In this document: one piece after another, positions 34,629 to 44,485 of the stretch
How the letters are laid out: each line of letters begins with the position of its first letter
Position numbering within the stretch: position 1 is the stretch's first letter
Source of the DNA: Spirosomataceae bacterium TFI 002
Lineage (GTDB): Bacteria; Bacteroidota; Bacteroidia; Cytophagales; Spirosomataceae
Reading direction: 5' to 3'
DNA length: 64,000 nucleotides
Assembly (NCBI GenBank): GCA_900230115.1
Contig: LT907983.1
Coordinates: forward strand, 1,178,001 to 1,242,000
Position numbers and translations under genes: made by a program
The notes under the pieces: generated by a model
What the model saw: only the letters and a program-made list of their open reading frames with translations
Told to the model about the DNA's origin: nothing
Database searches by the model: none

Positions 34629-37600
34629 TTAAGGAAGTTGCTCAACCATATCATTGTAATTATAATTACGAGTTGGTTGTGCCAACTGGTAGTTTTGTGT
34701 TCCACTAAATATATACACGTTATCATTTAGTGGCCCTTCATACTTTACTTTACCATCCATATTGACATCACCGAAGTAATACCCAAATGCATCATTGTAG
34801 TTGTAAGAGTCATTTGCATTATTAATGAATCCCAAGATTTCTACGAAGACTGGTATTCGATCATTTGCAGGACCTTCGTATTTCACTTTTGCGTCGCCAT
34901 TGGTATTACCAGCCCATAATGCCCGCTTGCCATTCATGGTGGCCATTTCAAGATTTGTATAATCATTTATTCCAATGGCTTTGTGATATAGGTCGACATC
35001 TGTCATTGTTGTGAAATCAACTGTTGTACCAGTGCTTGTTAATGTTTTGGTTGCCGCAGTCATGACTCCTAAGTGATTTCTATGTTTCACTGCCACGTAA
35101 AACTCCTGCCCTTCTAGACCAATAAAGGTTAGTGGACTTAGTCCATCCATTGATACTACATCACCATCTCGCTGAACAAGGCCCGATGCAGTGTGCAATA
35201 TTTGAGCATTATTCGAAGCACTTCTTAACTCAACTAAAACCCAATCAACAATGGCATTAGGAGTTCCAGCATTTGCATTTATTACACCAGTTGTAGTGGT
35301 TTCTCCCCCACCTCCTCCAATGTGATTGAACTTGCCTCCAATATTTGTATACGGTTCTTCCGTTGGTAAATAAGCATTCAAGTTTGCTCTCATTAGACCA
35401 TCACTAGCACTGAACATAGCACCTTGTAACATTACTTTCACCATCAACAAACCGTCACTAGGTCCGCAGCCAACACCTTTGATAGGATCACATTTATCAA
35501 GAGGATTAGAAGTATGAATACCGGGATTAATATCTCCTAATGGGTAAATTGGACTCAGAGGGGTGCTTGGATTATCAATTCCAGTAACCTCCTCACCATC
35601 GGTAAGTCCATCACCATCTGTATCAGGATCAAACGGATCTGTGCCCAATATCGCTTCTTGTGCATTTGTTAAACTATCATTATCGCAGTCAACAGTTGCT
35701 GTTACTGTTTTGGATATCTGGGTCTTATTAAAATCACACGCATCAAAAGGATCTGTATTATCATACGTGGTTTGAGGATTATTATCTAACCCACCCAATT
35801 CTTGGATATTTGGAACTCCATCTCCGTCACAATCTAGTGTACTTAAAACTGGTACGGTAATTTGGGAAATTGCGAAACTACAGGCGTCTTTCGGGTTAGT
35901 ATCATCAGAAGTTCCAATGATTCCATCTGGCCCTAATATTTCATTGTAATTCAAAACTCCATCTCCATCGCAGTCCTTAGATCTCCAAGCAAAGCTTGTT
36001 AATGCTATTAATTGCTGGCTAGCATCGTAGCTACACATATCTTTAGGATTTGTTTCATCCCCAGAGTTTGCAATACCATCCGGTCCTAATATTTCATCTT
36101 TATTAGGTACGCCATCACCATCACAATCAATCGTAGTTGCAGTTATAGCAAGGGTAATTTGAGATATTTTGAAGTCACATGAATTTCTAGGATCGCTTCC
36201 ATCCGAATTACCAGCAATACCATCTGGCCCTAATAATTCGTCTTTGTTTGTGACACCATCTCCATCGCAATCTCCATTTCGCCATAATAGAGAAGTATTG
36301 GCAAAAACTTGTTGTACCACATTGTAATCGCAAGGGTCATTTGGATTTGAATTATCGTTTAAGGTAAAAGGATTTCCATCAATTCCATTTATTTCCTGAG
36401 CATTTGTGACACCATCACCATCGCAATCTCCCATATCTGTCGCTGCTCTAGTAACAAAAACAAGGTTTACACTACATGGGTCATAAGTAAGTGTACCATT
36501 TGCACATTCATCACCATTGCTTACACCATCTCCGTCGCAATCTAACAGAGCCAGAGGACTATTAGGGTTTTGGAATAAATATGGACACAGATCCACATTT
36601 CCACTTATTACATCTTGACAATTTGGTGGTAGTACTGTAACTATCAACTCGGCAACATTCGAAATTGCACCACCATTGTCTCTGATTGTGTATGTTATAA
36701 TTGCCCTACCCACAAATGGATCCGCAGGATTGAGCGTAACATCTCCGTTCGTATCTACACTCCATACATTTCCAAAATTATCTATAAAAGTGTTGTCAAT
36801 AATTAGTGTGGAAGGATTAAGGTCTACAGAAGAGGGATTGATAAAACTATCTAAATCAAAGTCATTAGCATCCGCACTAAATGTAATATTTGAATTAAAA
36901 TTAGTGATCGTTGAATCACTTTTAGCTACTGGTGCATCATTTACTGCTATTACAGTAACCGAAACCATTGCTGTATCGCAAGTTATTGGACTTGGAGAAC
37001 CGTCGTCACAAGCCTTATATTGGAAAGTGTCTGTTCCGTTGAAGTTAAGGTTCGGAGTATATACAATTTCTCCTGACGGCAAAATGGCTATCGTTCCATT
37101 ACTCGCTTGCAATAAGCCTGTTGTGTCTACACTCGCTGGATTAACATTGCCATCTACATCTGTGTCATTGGAAAGTATAGCAATCGTCACTGGAGTATCT
37201 TCCAAAGTCGTGGTATCATCATCCATAACTAGGATTGCATCATTTACAGCAGAGACTGTAACTGTTACCATGGCAGTATCACAAGTTATTGGACTTGGAG
37301 AACCGTCGTCACAAACCTTATATTGGAAAGTATCTGTTCCGTTGAAGTTTAGATTTGGTGTATAAACAATTTCTCCTGTTGGCAAAATGGATACCGTTCC
37401 ATTACTCGCTTGCAATAAGCCTGTTGTGTCTACGCTCGCAGGGTTAACATTGCCATCTACATCTGTGTCATTGGAAAGTATAGCTATCGTCACTGGAGTA
37501 TCTTCCAAAGTCGTGGTATCATCATCCATTACTAGGATTGCATCATTTACAGCTGTGACTGTAACCGTAACCATTGCAGTATCGCAAGTTATTGGACTTG

Positions 37601-40600
37601 GTGAGCCGTCGTCACAAACTCGGTATTGGAAAGTATCTGTTCCGTTGAAGTTAAGGTTCGGAGTATATACAATTTCTCCTGACGGCAAAATGGCTATCGT
37701 TCCATTACTCGCTTGCAATAAACCTGTTGTGTCTACACTCGCTGGATTAACATTGCCATCTACATCTGTGTCATTGGAAAGTATAGCTATCGTCACTGGA
37801 GTATCTTCCAAAGTCGTGGTATCATCATCCATAACTAGGATTGCATCATTTACAGCAGAGACTGTAACTGTTACCATGGCAGTATCACAAGTTATTGGAC
37901 TTGGAGAACCGTCGTCACAAACCATGTATTGGAAAGTATCTGTTCCGTTGAAGTTTAGATTGGGTGTATAAACTATTTCTCCTGATGGCAAAATGGCAAT
38001 TGTTCCATTATTCGCTTGTATTAAACCTGATGTGTCTATGCTCGCTGGATTAACATTGCCATCTACATCTGTGTCATTGGAAAGTATAGCTATTGTAACT
38101 GGAGTATCTTCCAAAGTCGTAGTATCATCATCCATTACTAGGATTGCATCATTGACTGCAGTAACTGTAACAGTTACCATTGCAGTATCACATGTTATTG
38201 GACTTGGAGAACCGTCGTCACAAACCCGGTATTGGAAAGTATCTGTTCCGTTGAAGTTAAGGTTCGGAGTATATACTATTTCGCCTGTTAGCAAAATGGA
38301 TATCATTCCATTACTCGCTTGCAATAAACCTGTTGTGTCTATGCTCGCAGGGTTAACATTGCCATCTACATCTGTGTCATTGGAAAGTATAGCAATCGTC
38401 ACTGGAGTATCTTCCAAAGTCGTGGTATCATCATCCATTACTAGGATTGCATCATTGACAGCAGAGACTATAACAGTTACCATTGCAGTATCGCAAGTTA
38501 TTGGACTTGGAGAACCGTCATCACAAACCCTGTATTGGAAAGTATCTGTTCCGTTGAAGTTTAGGTTGGGTGTATAAACTATTTCTCCTGACGGCAAAAT
38601 GGCTATCGTTCCATTACTCGCTTGCAATAAACCTGTAGTGTCTACACTCGCAGGGGTTACATTGCCATCTACATCTGTGTCATTGGAAAGCACAGCAATC
38701 GTAACTGGAGTATCCTCCAAAGTCGTGGTATCATCATCCATCACCATGATTGCATCATTTACAGCTGTGACTGTAACAGTTACCATGGCAGTATCGCAAG
38801 TTATTGGACTTGGAGAACCGTCATCACAAACCTTATATTGGAAAGTGTCTGTTCCGTTGAAGTTAAGGTTCGGAGTATATACGATTTCTCCTGTAGGCAA
38901 AATCGCAATTGTTCCATTACTCGCTTGCAATAAACCTGTTGTGTCTATGCTCGCTGGATTAACATTGCCATCTACATCTGTGTCATTGGAAAGCACAGTA
39001 ATCGTAACTGGAGTATCTTCCAAAGTCGTAGTATCATCATCCATTACTAGGATTGCATCATTTACTGCAGTGACTGTAACCGTAACCAATGCAGTATCAC
39101 ATGTTATTGGAGTTGGTGAACCATCGTCACAAACCATGTATTGGAAAGTATCTGTTCCGTTGAAGTTAAGGTTCGGAGTATAAACTATTTCTCCTGACGG
39201 CAAAATGGCTATCGTTCCATTACTCGCTTGCAATAAACCTGTAGTGTCTACACTCGCAGGGGTTACATTGCCATCTACATCTGTGTCATTGGAAAGTATA
39301 GCTATCGTCACTGGAGTATCTTCCAAAGTCGTGGTATCATCATCCAATACTAGGATTGCATCATTTACAGCTGTAACTGTAACAGTTACCATGGCAGTAT
39401 CGCAAGTTATTGGACTTGGTGAGCCGTCGTCACAAACCTTATATTGGAAAGTATCTGTTCCGTTGAAGTTTAAATTTGGAGTATAAACAATTTCTCCTGA
39501 CGGCAAAATGGCTACCGTTCCATTAATTGCTTGCAATAAGCCTGTTGTGTCTACACTTGCTGGATTAACATTGCCATCTACATCTGTGTCATTGGAAAGT
39601 ATAGCTATCGTCACTGGAGTATCTTCCAAAGTCGTAGTATCATCATCCATTACTAGGATTGCATCATTTACAGCTGTGACTGTAACAGTTACCATGGCAG
39701 TATCGCAAGTTATTGGACTTGGAGAACCGTCGTCACAAACCTTATATTGGAAAGTATCTGTTCCGTTGAAGTTTAAATTTGGAGTATAAACAATTTCTCC
39801 TGACGGCAAAATGGCTAACGTTCCATTACTTGCTTGCAATAAACCTGTTGTGTCTATACTCGCTGGATTAACATTTCCATCTACATCTGTGTCATTGGAA
39901 AGAACGGCTATCGTCACTGGAATATCTTCCAAAGTCGTGGTATCATCATCCATTACTAGGATTGCATCATTTACTGCTGTGACTGTAACAGTTACCATGG
40001 CAGTATCGCAAGTTATTGGACTTGGAGAACCGTCGTCACAAACCTTATATTGGAAAGTATCTGTTCCGTTGAAGTTAAGGTTCGGAGTATATACAATTTC
40101 TCCTGTTGGCAAAATGCCTACCGTTCCATTACTTGCTTGCAATAAGCCTGTTGTATCAACACTCGCTGGATTAACATTGCCATCTACATCTGCGTCATTG
40201 GAAAGCACGGCAATCGTAACTGGAGTATCTTCCAAAGTCGTGGTATCATCATCCATTACTAGGATTGCATCATTTACAGCTGTGACTGTAACCGTAACAA
40301 TTGCTGTATCGCAAAGTGCAGGCATTGGTGTGTTTTCATCACAAACAATATACTCAAAGGTATCTGTCCCATTGAAATTGAGGTTAGGAGTATAAATAAT
40401 CTCACCAGATGGCAAAATTGTTAAAGTCCCATTACTCGCTTGCAATACACCAATTGTGTCAATGCTACTAGGATTAAGGTTTCCATCTATATCTGAGTCA
40501 TTAGCGAGAATATTTATAGTTACTGGAGTGTCCTCTATAGTTGTAGTATCATCATCAACAGCAACGGGAGCATAACATCCACTTTTGATAGAAGCATTAC

Positions 40601-43409
40601 GACTTACACCAATTCCTTGGTCTACAGCCGTAACTGAAATTCCATTAACCTGAGTTACCAGACCATTTGCATTTATTATTCCTGACGCAACTGGGTCAGG
40701 AACAAGTGAAAGGTCTCCTGTTAAATTTACATAAACTGGAGATCCTGTTCCTGTGAAAATACCTCCTGTATTCCCTCCATTCATTGTTGATATTTGCAAA
40801 TCACTCGGAATGAATGTTCCCGCACCTTCTAAAGCATCTGGACATCCGTCTCCATCCGAATCAAGGTCAAATTGGTTTGCGATACCATCTAAATCATAGT
40901 CTAACTCTCCGCAACCTTCAAAAAGAAGTTTTATACCGTCTGGGTTACCATCAGGATTTATTACACTAAATGTAAAGGAGCTAACGCTAGCATTTACTTG
41001 TATTGTAGCTGCTCCTTCTCCAGTAGCACAATCGACCATAGAGACCCCATTATTTTGTCCATCTCTTGCATGCTTAAATGTAGTTCCATTATTAGCGAAG
41101 TCTGGAGCATCCGAAGAAAGCGTTGTCATTGTTAATCCACCTTGAATTGCCCATTCGCTAGTACCCACAAATTTACTTCCAAATAAAGTTCCAGAAGATC
41201 CCCCTATTCCAGCAATGTGCATTCTAGGATTATTTACCGCTATTGGGTTGTTTGAACCATCAAAATACTCTACTAAAAAAGTATTAGTGCTCGCTAGATT
41301 TGCAGGAATTACAAATCCTAAATCTGGCTTTCCTGAACTTATAATGGGACCATTAGCTGAAGTAAAACTACTTTCGCTACAAGCTCTATTGAAATCTTGG
41401 TTAGAGTTTAATGCTATATCACCCCAACTACCAGTAAATGTAACCCTGACCTTGAAGTCTGGGGCTAAATTTGATTCCCATACTGACCCCGTAGTATTTG
41501 TCCATGTTCCATTTATTCCACAAGCAGACTCATTGGAATCAAGTATACCGTCATTATCATCATCTAAATCATCTATATCTGCTACTCCGTCACCATCTGT
41601 ATCTACACAGCTAAAACCAGAACCATATGCTCCCCTTGTATCAACATACATTGCGTGTACATTTATAGTATTCAGTACACTGGCTAATGATCCAACATTT
41701 AACTGAATCTCGTCATAAGGTAGTGAGGTTTTAAAACCAAGGTTATAAATTCCGGGTCCAGTACCTATTAAATTGGCTAATACCGCTAAATCAATTAATT
41801 CAGAGGAGCTTGAGCATTCCTGTTGTACTCCATTTAAATAGGTACAAATTGAAAGCGAGTTGAAAAGGTCAACCTGAAGTATATTATTTACATCTTCTAA
41901 AACTACCCCTGCTGTACTCCCTGCAGGAAATTCCGAAAGTTGATCCTGAACAGAGATTCTACCTGTTGCTGCAATTCCAGCAGTCATATTGATTGTCGAG
42001 AAATTAGATGGAATGCTATCTATAATTACTGACGAGTTTGTCAAAGAGCATGCAACACAAGCTAATCCAGTAATCCCAGTTCTTGAGCCATTGACAATAG
42101 TCGGAAAATTAGGTTTAGTTAAATAGTAAGTAGAATCACATGCTATAGTCGCCGGACAGAAATCCTCCAGCACAAGAGCGTAAACTCGGGTAGTATTGAG
42201 TAAACCGAGCAAATTTGTAACTTCCAATTTAACTTGGTCAAAAGGCATTGAACTTACAAATCCAACTGTCTGTCTTCCAGTACCAGTTAGCAATGATGAA
42301 GTCACCGAAACCAATGAACTAGAGGTACTGCTTTCTTGAAACGTTCCATTTAAGTAGGTTCTTACTGTTAATCCAGACAGTAAGTCTACACCGACCAAAC
42401 TTGAGTTTAAAATATCAAAGCCAGCGAAAGTCCCCGAAGGGTAGGAAGTTATTACATCTTCCACCGCAAGTGACACCGTAGAACCTACAGCAGCAGTGAG
42501 TGTTATTGTTGCAAAGTCCGTAGAACTTGAACTTAATACACTTTCTGTATTCACTACAGAACAACCAACACAAGCAAGACCACTAATACCAGTATTTTTA
42601 GTATTTATAATTGCGGGAAAGTCTGGAGTTGACACAAACGATTGCATGTTACAATCTAAAGAAGGCCCAGCACAGAACTCTTGAATAACAGGATGATAAA
42701 CTTGATAAGAATTTAAAACCCCCAATGTACTTTGATAAGTAATTTCTATTCCATCAAATGCTTGTGACGTAATAAACCCGACAGTAGTAGTACCGTCACC
42801 GTTTATTAAACTTGCATTAATACTGACCAATGAAGATAAGGCAACGAAAGACTCCACCAAGGAACCATTATTGTAAGTTTTAATCGTTACAACTGGTGCT
42901 ACACTTACTGAAAGAAGATTTGCACTGCTAATTCTAAAACCGGCGAAAGTTCCAATTGGATATTCGTCACCCGCATCGGTATCTACAACTCTCAGTGAAC
43001 CAGAACAGCCGATTCCACTTAAGTCAATTTGAGTGAAATTAGTTAAATCTGCATCAACAGCATGACCTGTATTTGATATTCCTGTAACAATGGGAACACA
43101 AATGCCCGCTGTACTACTGGTTGCGACAAGGTTGTCAAATGTAGCTCCATTTACAAATGGATACCTTTCATTACATGTTTGAGCAGATGCTTCAGTATTC
43201 GCAAATGAGCCGAGAATTACAAGAGCAGCAATAAAAGACACAATTGAGAAACTTTGTTTATCGAAAAATAAACAACGCTTCTTTTTTTGGTTTATATAAT
43301 TTGATATAGAACTTAGGTCAAAAAGTTGCTCAGTAATGGCACTCAACTTTTTGAAAGTTTCACCCAATCCTGCCATCAAAACACCTAAAATCAAGTACAT
43401 TTTTCCCAT
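34629..43409 (-). CDS. Giant surface protein with twelve tandem 101-residue Ig/cadherin-like repeats
   Basis: A 2,926-residue protein. A long N-terminal part (residues 1-45) precedes a signal helix (FSIVSFIAALVILGSF). Three Cys-rich repeats of about 170 residues follow (78-600), with FPTIVNGSRTGITGLACVAC-type motifs. Next come a TSP3 segment (VDTDGDGVADIDD) and a domain of about 220 residues. Residues 947-2158 hold twelve Ig/cadherin-like repeats beginning MDDDTTTLEDTPVTIAVLSN. A degenerate thirteenth unit and six TSP3 blocks (CDGDGVTNKDE) follow. The last 100 residues carry two dockerin-like loops, NTNGDAKVKYEGPANDR near 2833 and DVNMDGKVKYEGPLNDN near 2881. No T9SS tail is visible. Adhesion role inferred. 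Start uncertain. Confidence 0.86.
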   Translation of the reverse strand: MGKMYLILGVLMAGLGETFKKLSAITEQLFDLSSISNYINQKKKRCLFFDKQSFSIVSFIAALVILGSFANTEASAQTCNERYPFVNGATFDNLVATSSTAGICVPIVTGISNTGHAVDADLTNFTQIDLSGIGCSGSLRVVDTDAGDEYPIGTFAGFRISSANLLSVSVAPVVTIKTYNNGSLVESFVALSSLVSINASLINGDGTTTVGFITSQAFDGIEITYQSTLGVLNSYQVYHPVIQEFCAGPSLDCNMQSFVSTPDFPAIINTKNTGISGLACVGCSVVNTESVLSSSSTDFATITLTAAVGSTVSLAVEDVITSYPSGTFAGFDILNSSLVGVDLLSGLTVRTYLNGTFQESSTSSSLVSVTSSLLTGTGRQTVGFVSSMPFDQVKLEVTNLLGLLNTTRVYALVLEDFCPATIACDSTYYLTKPNFPTIVNGSRTGITGLACVACSLTNSSVIIDSIPSNFSTINMTAGIAATGRISVQDQLSEFPAGSTAGVVLEDVNNILQVDLFNSLSICTYLNGVQQECSSSSELIDLAVLANLIGTGPGIYNLGFKTSLPYDEIQLNVGSLASVLNTINVHAMYVDTRGAYGSGFSCVDTDGDGVADIDDLDDDNDGILDSNESACGINGTWTNTTGSVWESNLAPDFKVRVTFTGSWGDIALNSNQDFNRACSESSFTSANGPIISSGKPDLGFVIPANLASTNTFLVEYFDGSNNPIAVNNPRMHIAGIGGSSGTLFGSKFVGTSEWAIQGGLTMTTLSSDAPDFANNGTTFKHARDGQNNGVSMVDCATGEGAATIQVNASVSSFTFSVINPDGNPDGIKLLFEGCGELDYDLDGIANQFDLDSDGDGCPDALEGAGTFIPSDLQISTMNGGNTGGIFTGTGSPVYVNLTGDLSLVPDPVASGIINANGLVTQVNGISVTAVDQGIGVSRNASIKSGCYAPVAVDDDTTTIEDTPVTINILANDSDIDGNLNPSSIDTIGVLQASNGTLTILPSGEIIYTPNLNFNGTDTFEYIVCDENTPMPALCDTAIVTVTVTAVNDAILVMDDDTTTLEDTPVTIAVLSNDADVDGNVNPASVDTTGLLQASNGTVGILPTGEIVYTPNLNFNGTDTFQYKVCDDGSPSPITCDTAMVTVTVTAVNDAILVMDDDTTTLEDIPVTIAVLSNDTDVDGNVNPASIDTTGLLQASNGTLAILPSGEIVYTPNLNFNGTDTFQYKVCDDGSPSPITCDTAMVTVTVTAVNDAILVMDDDTTTLEDTPVTIAILSNDTDVDGNVNPASVDTTGLLQAINGTVAILPSGEIVYTPNLNFNGTDTFQYKVCDDGSPSPITCDTAMVTVTVTAVNDAILVLDDDTTTLEDTPVTIAILSNDTDVDGNVTPASVDTTGLLQASNGTIAILPSGEIVYTPNLNFNGTDTFQYMVCDDGSPTPITCDTALVTVTVTAVNDAILVMDDDTTTLEDTPVTITVLSNDTDVDGNVNPASIDTTGLLQASNGTIAILPTGEIVYTPNLNFNGTDTFQYKVCDDGSPSPITCDTAMVTVTVTAVNDAIMVMDDDTTTLEDTPVTIAVLSNDTDVDGNVTPASVDTTGLLQASNGTIAILPSGEIVYTPNLNFNGTDTFQYRVCDDGSPSPITCDTAMVTVIVSAVNDAILVMDDDTTTLEDTPVTIAILSNDTDVDGNVNPASIDTTGLLQASNGMISILLTGEIVYTPNLNFNGTDTFQYRVCDDGSPSPITCDTAMVTVTVTAVNDAILVMDDDTTTLEDTPVTIAILSNDTDVDGNVNPASIDTSGLIQANNGTIAILPSGEIVYTPNLNFNGTDTFQYMVCDDGSPSPITCDTAMVTVTVSAVNDAILVMDDDTTTLEDTPVTIAILSNDTDVDGNVNPASVDTTGLLQASNGTIAILPSGEIVYTPNLNFNGTDTFQYRVCDDGSPSPITCDTAMVTVTVTAVNDAILVMDDDTTTLEDTPVTIAILSNDTDVDGNVNPASVDTTGLLQASNGTVSILPTGEIVYTPNLNFNGTDTFQYKVCDDGSPSPITCDTAMVTVTVSAVNDAILVMDDDTTTLEDTPVTIAILSNDTDVDGNVNPASVDTTGLLQASNGTIAILPSGEIVYTPNLNFNGTDTFQYKACDDGSPSPITCDTAMVSVTVIAVNDAPVAKSDSTITNFNSNITFSADANDFDLDSFINPSSVDLNPSTLIIDNTFIDNFGNVWSVDTNGDVTLNPADPFVGRAIITYTIRDNGGAISNVAELIVTVLPPNCQDVISGNVDLCPYLFQNPNSPLALLDCDGDGVSNGDECANGTLTYDPCSVNLVFVTRAATDMGDCDGDGVTNAQEINGIDGNPFTLNDNSNPNDPCDYNVVQQVFANTSLLWRNGDCDGDGVTNKDELLGPDGIAGNSDGSDPRNSCDFKISQITLAITATTIDCDGDGVPNKDEILGPDGIANSGDETNPKDMCSYDASQQLIALTSFAWRSKDCDGDGVLNYNEILGPDGIIGTSDDTNPKDACSFAISQITVPVLSTLDCDGDGVPNIQELGGLDNNPQTTYDNTDPFDACDFNKTQISKTVTATVDCDNDSLTNAQEAILGTDPFDPDTDGDGLTDGEEVTGIDNPSTPLSPIYPLGDINPGIHTSNPLDKCDPIKGVGCGPSDGLLMVKVMLQGAMFSASDGLMRANLNAYLPTEEPYTNIGGKFNHIGGGGGETTTTGVINANAGTPNAIVDWVLVELRSASNNAQILHTASGLVQRDGDVVSMDGLSPLTFIGLEGQEFYVAVKHRNHLGVMTAATKTLTSTGTTVDFTTMTDVDLYHKAIGINDYTNLEMATMNGKRALWAGNTNGDAKVKYEGPANDRIPVFVEILGFINNANDSYNYNDAFGYYFGDVNMDGKVKYEGPLNDNVYIFSGTQNYQLAQPTRNYNYNDMVEQLP
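36935..40570 (-). repeat. Twelve tandem 303-bp repeats inside the giant surface gene
   Basis: Twelve copies of a 303-bp unit (start marks on the plus strand at about 40552, 40249, 39946 and so on down to 37219, every 303 bases) encode the 101-residue domains. Eleven are nearly identical, and the first is more divergent. The last copies show a two-unit (606-bp) pattern: the boundary before copies 8, 10 and 12 encodes TVSAVND, and the boundary before the others encodes TAVND. This points to recent duplication of a dimer. Confidence 0.93.
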
Positions 43410-43681
43410 ACTTATAAACCGTTCAATCGTAATCGTATGATTGACAAGAATGGGAAAATCGTGCCTTATCGTTGCTTGTTAAGATTAACTTATCTAGCGA
43501 TGCCATTGCGGTAAATAGTACAACAAGAAAGCAGCAATGATAGAGGAATGAAATCTAAAAAATCAGGAAACTGTTAATCCAATAACTAAGCCATAAAAGC
43601 AATCTACGCCTACTTAGTTATCGAGCGGTATGATTGTAAAAGGACTTTGAAAAAATAAGCTTGAAAAGTTCTATGCCAAGT

Positions 43682-44407
43682 TTACACGCCTAGCTTTCTT
43701 CTTTTAAAATTGACAAAATACACTGCAATCAATAACTTACTGAGTAGATAAAACCCGAAAAACAATAAGACCAAAGGCTTAAATGACTCGTCAATGATAT
43801 GGCTAGCACCTATAAATTCGGTAATTGCGAGAAAGCACGCTAAATAAATTGTTGCGTGAGGAAATACCTCTTTTTTACTTTTAAAGAAATACGCGAATGA
43901 GATGATAAAACCATTATTTAAGCTAAATAAAAGCATTGCCAAATAATTACTTTCACTAAAATAAGGTTCAAAGAATAAAAATGCAGGTACACTAAGACAA
44001 AGAATAGGTAAAACAAAAGCGATGACAGTAGATAATTTCCTAAAATCTAGCCGCTGGGTATGATCTATAATGAAAAATAAGAAGATAGTTTTTGCTAGCA
44101 GCTCGGGAACCCAACGATGTAAATCAATTGTCTTGGCAAAGACTAAGTTAAGGATGTCCGCAAAAATGTAAAATAGTAGAATTAGGACACCTGGGTTGAG
44201 TATGGTAAGTTTTGCGATTTTTATCATCCAGAAAACAAGCAAGCCTTCTGAACTTATTCGAATCACATAACCAATTAACCTAGCATCAATGTACTCTAAG
44301 AGTAAACTCAACGATGCCAAAACTAAATATCCCAGCAAAATTAAGCCCCCTTTCTTGCTGAAGCCGAATTTGCTCAAAAAACCAACATTCGATAGTTCTG
44401 GTGTCAA
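43682..44407 (-). CDS. Multi-pass membrane protein of unknown function
   Basis: A 241-residue protein with about eight predicted membrane helices (GLILLGYLVLASLSLLL, LLVFWMIKIAKL, LILLFYIFADILNLVF, FLFFIIDHTQ, VIAFVLPILCLSVPAFLFF, YLAMLLFSLNNGFIISFAYFF, YLACFLAITEFIGA, PLVLLFFGFYLLSKLLIAVYF). No domain motif was recognised. The topology resembles YhhN-like or heptahelical proteins, a weak resemblance only. It lies upstream of the giant surface gene on the same strand with a 272-base gap, so a common transcript is not assured. Confidence 0.7.
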   Translation of the reverse strand: MTPELSNVGFLSKFGFSKKGGLILLGYLVLASLSLLLEYIDARLIGYVIRISSEGLLVFWMIKIAKLTILNPGVLILLFYIFADILNLVFAKTIDLHRWVPELLAKTIFLFFIIDHTQRLDFRKLSTVIAFVLPILCLSVPAFLFFEPYFSESNYLAMLLFSLNNGFIISFAYFFKSKKEVFPHATIYLACFLAITEFIGASHIIDESFKPLVLLFFGFYLLSKLLIAVYFVNFKRRKLGV

Positions 44408-44485
44408 AACATTAGCTTTTGCTAAAAGTATTTCATCTAGATAATGTCCTAATTGAAATAGTGCTAGATTGGTTAATTCAAAACT

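Noticed and set aside
36676-40395. Long plus-strand frames antisense to the giant repeat protein
   Set aside because: They are shadows of the 303-bp tandem repeat; their translation is repetitive and each breaks at the same repeat position.
30134-43409. Whole surface cluster as a genomic island or prophage
   Set aside because: There are no integrase, transposase, tRNA or flanking direct repeats, and the base composition looks like its neighbours.
43452-43468. Third sigma-54-like sequence (AGGCACG-ATTT-TCCC) upstream of the giant gene
   Set aside because: It lacks the TTGG at -24 and has CC in place of GC at -12, too far from consensus.
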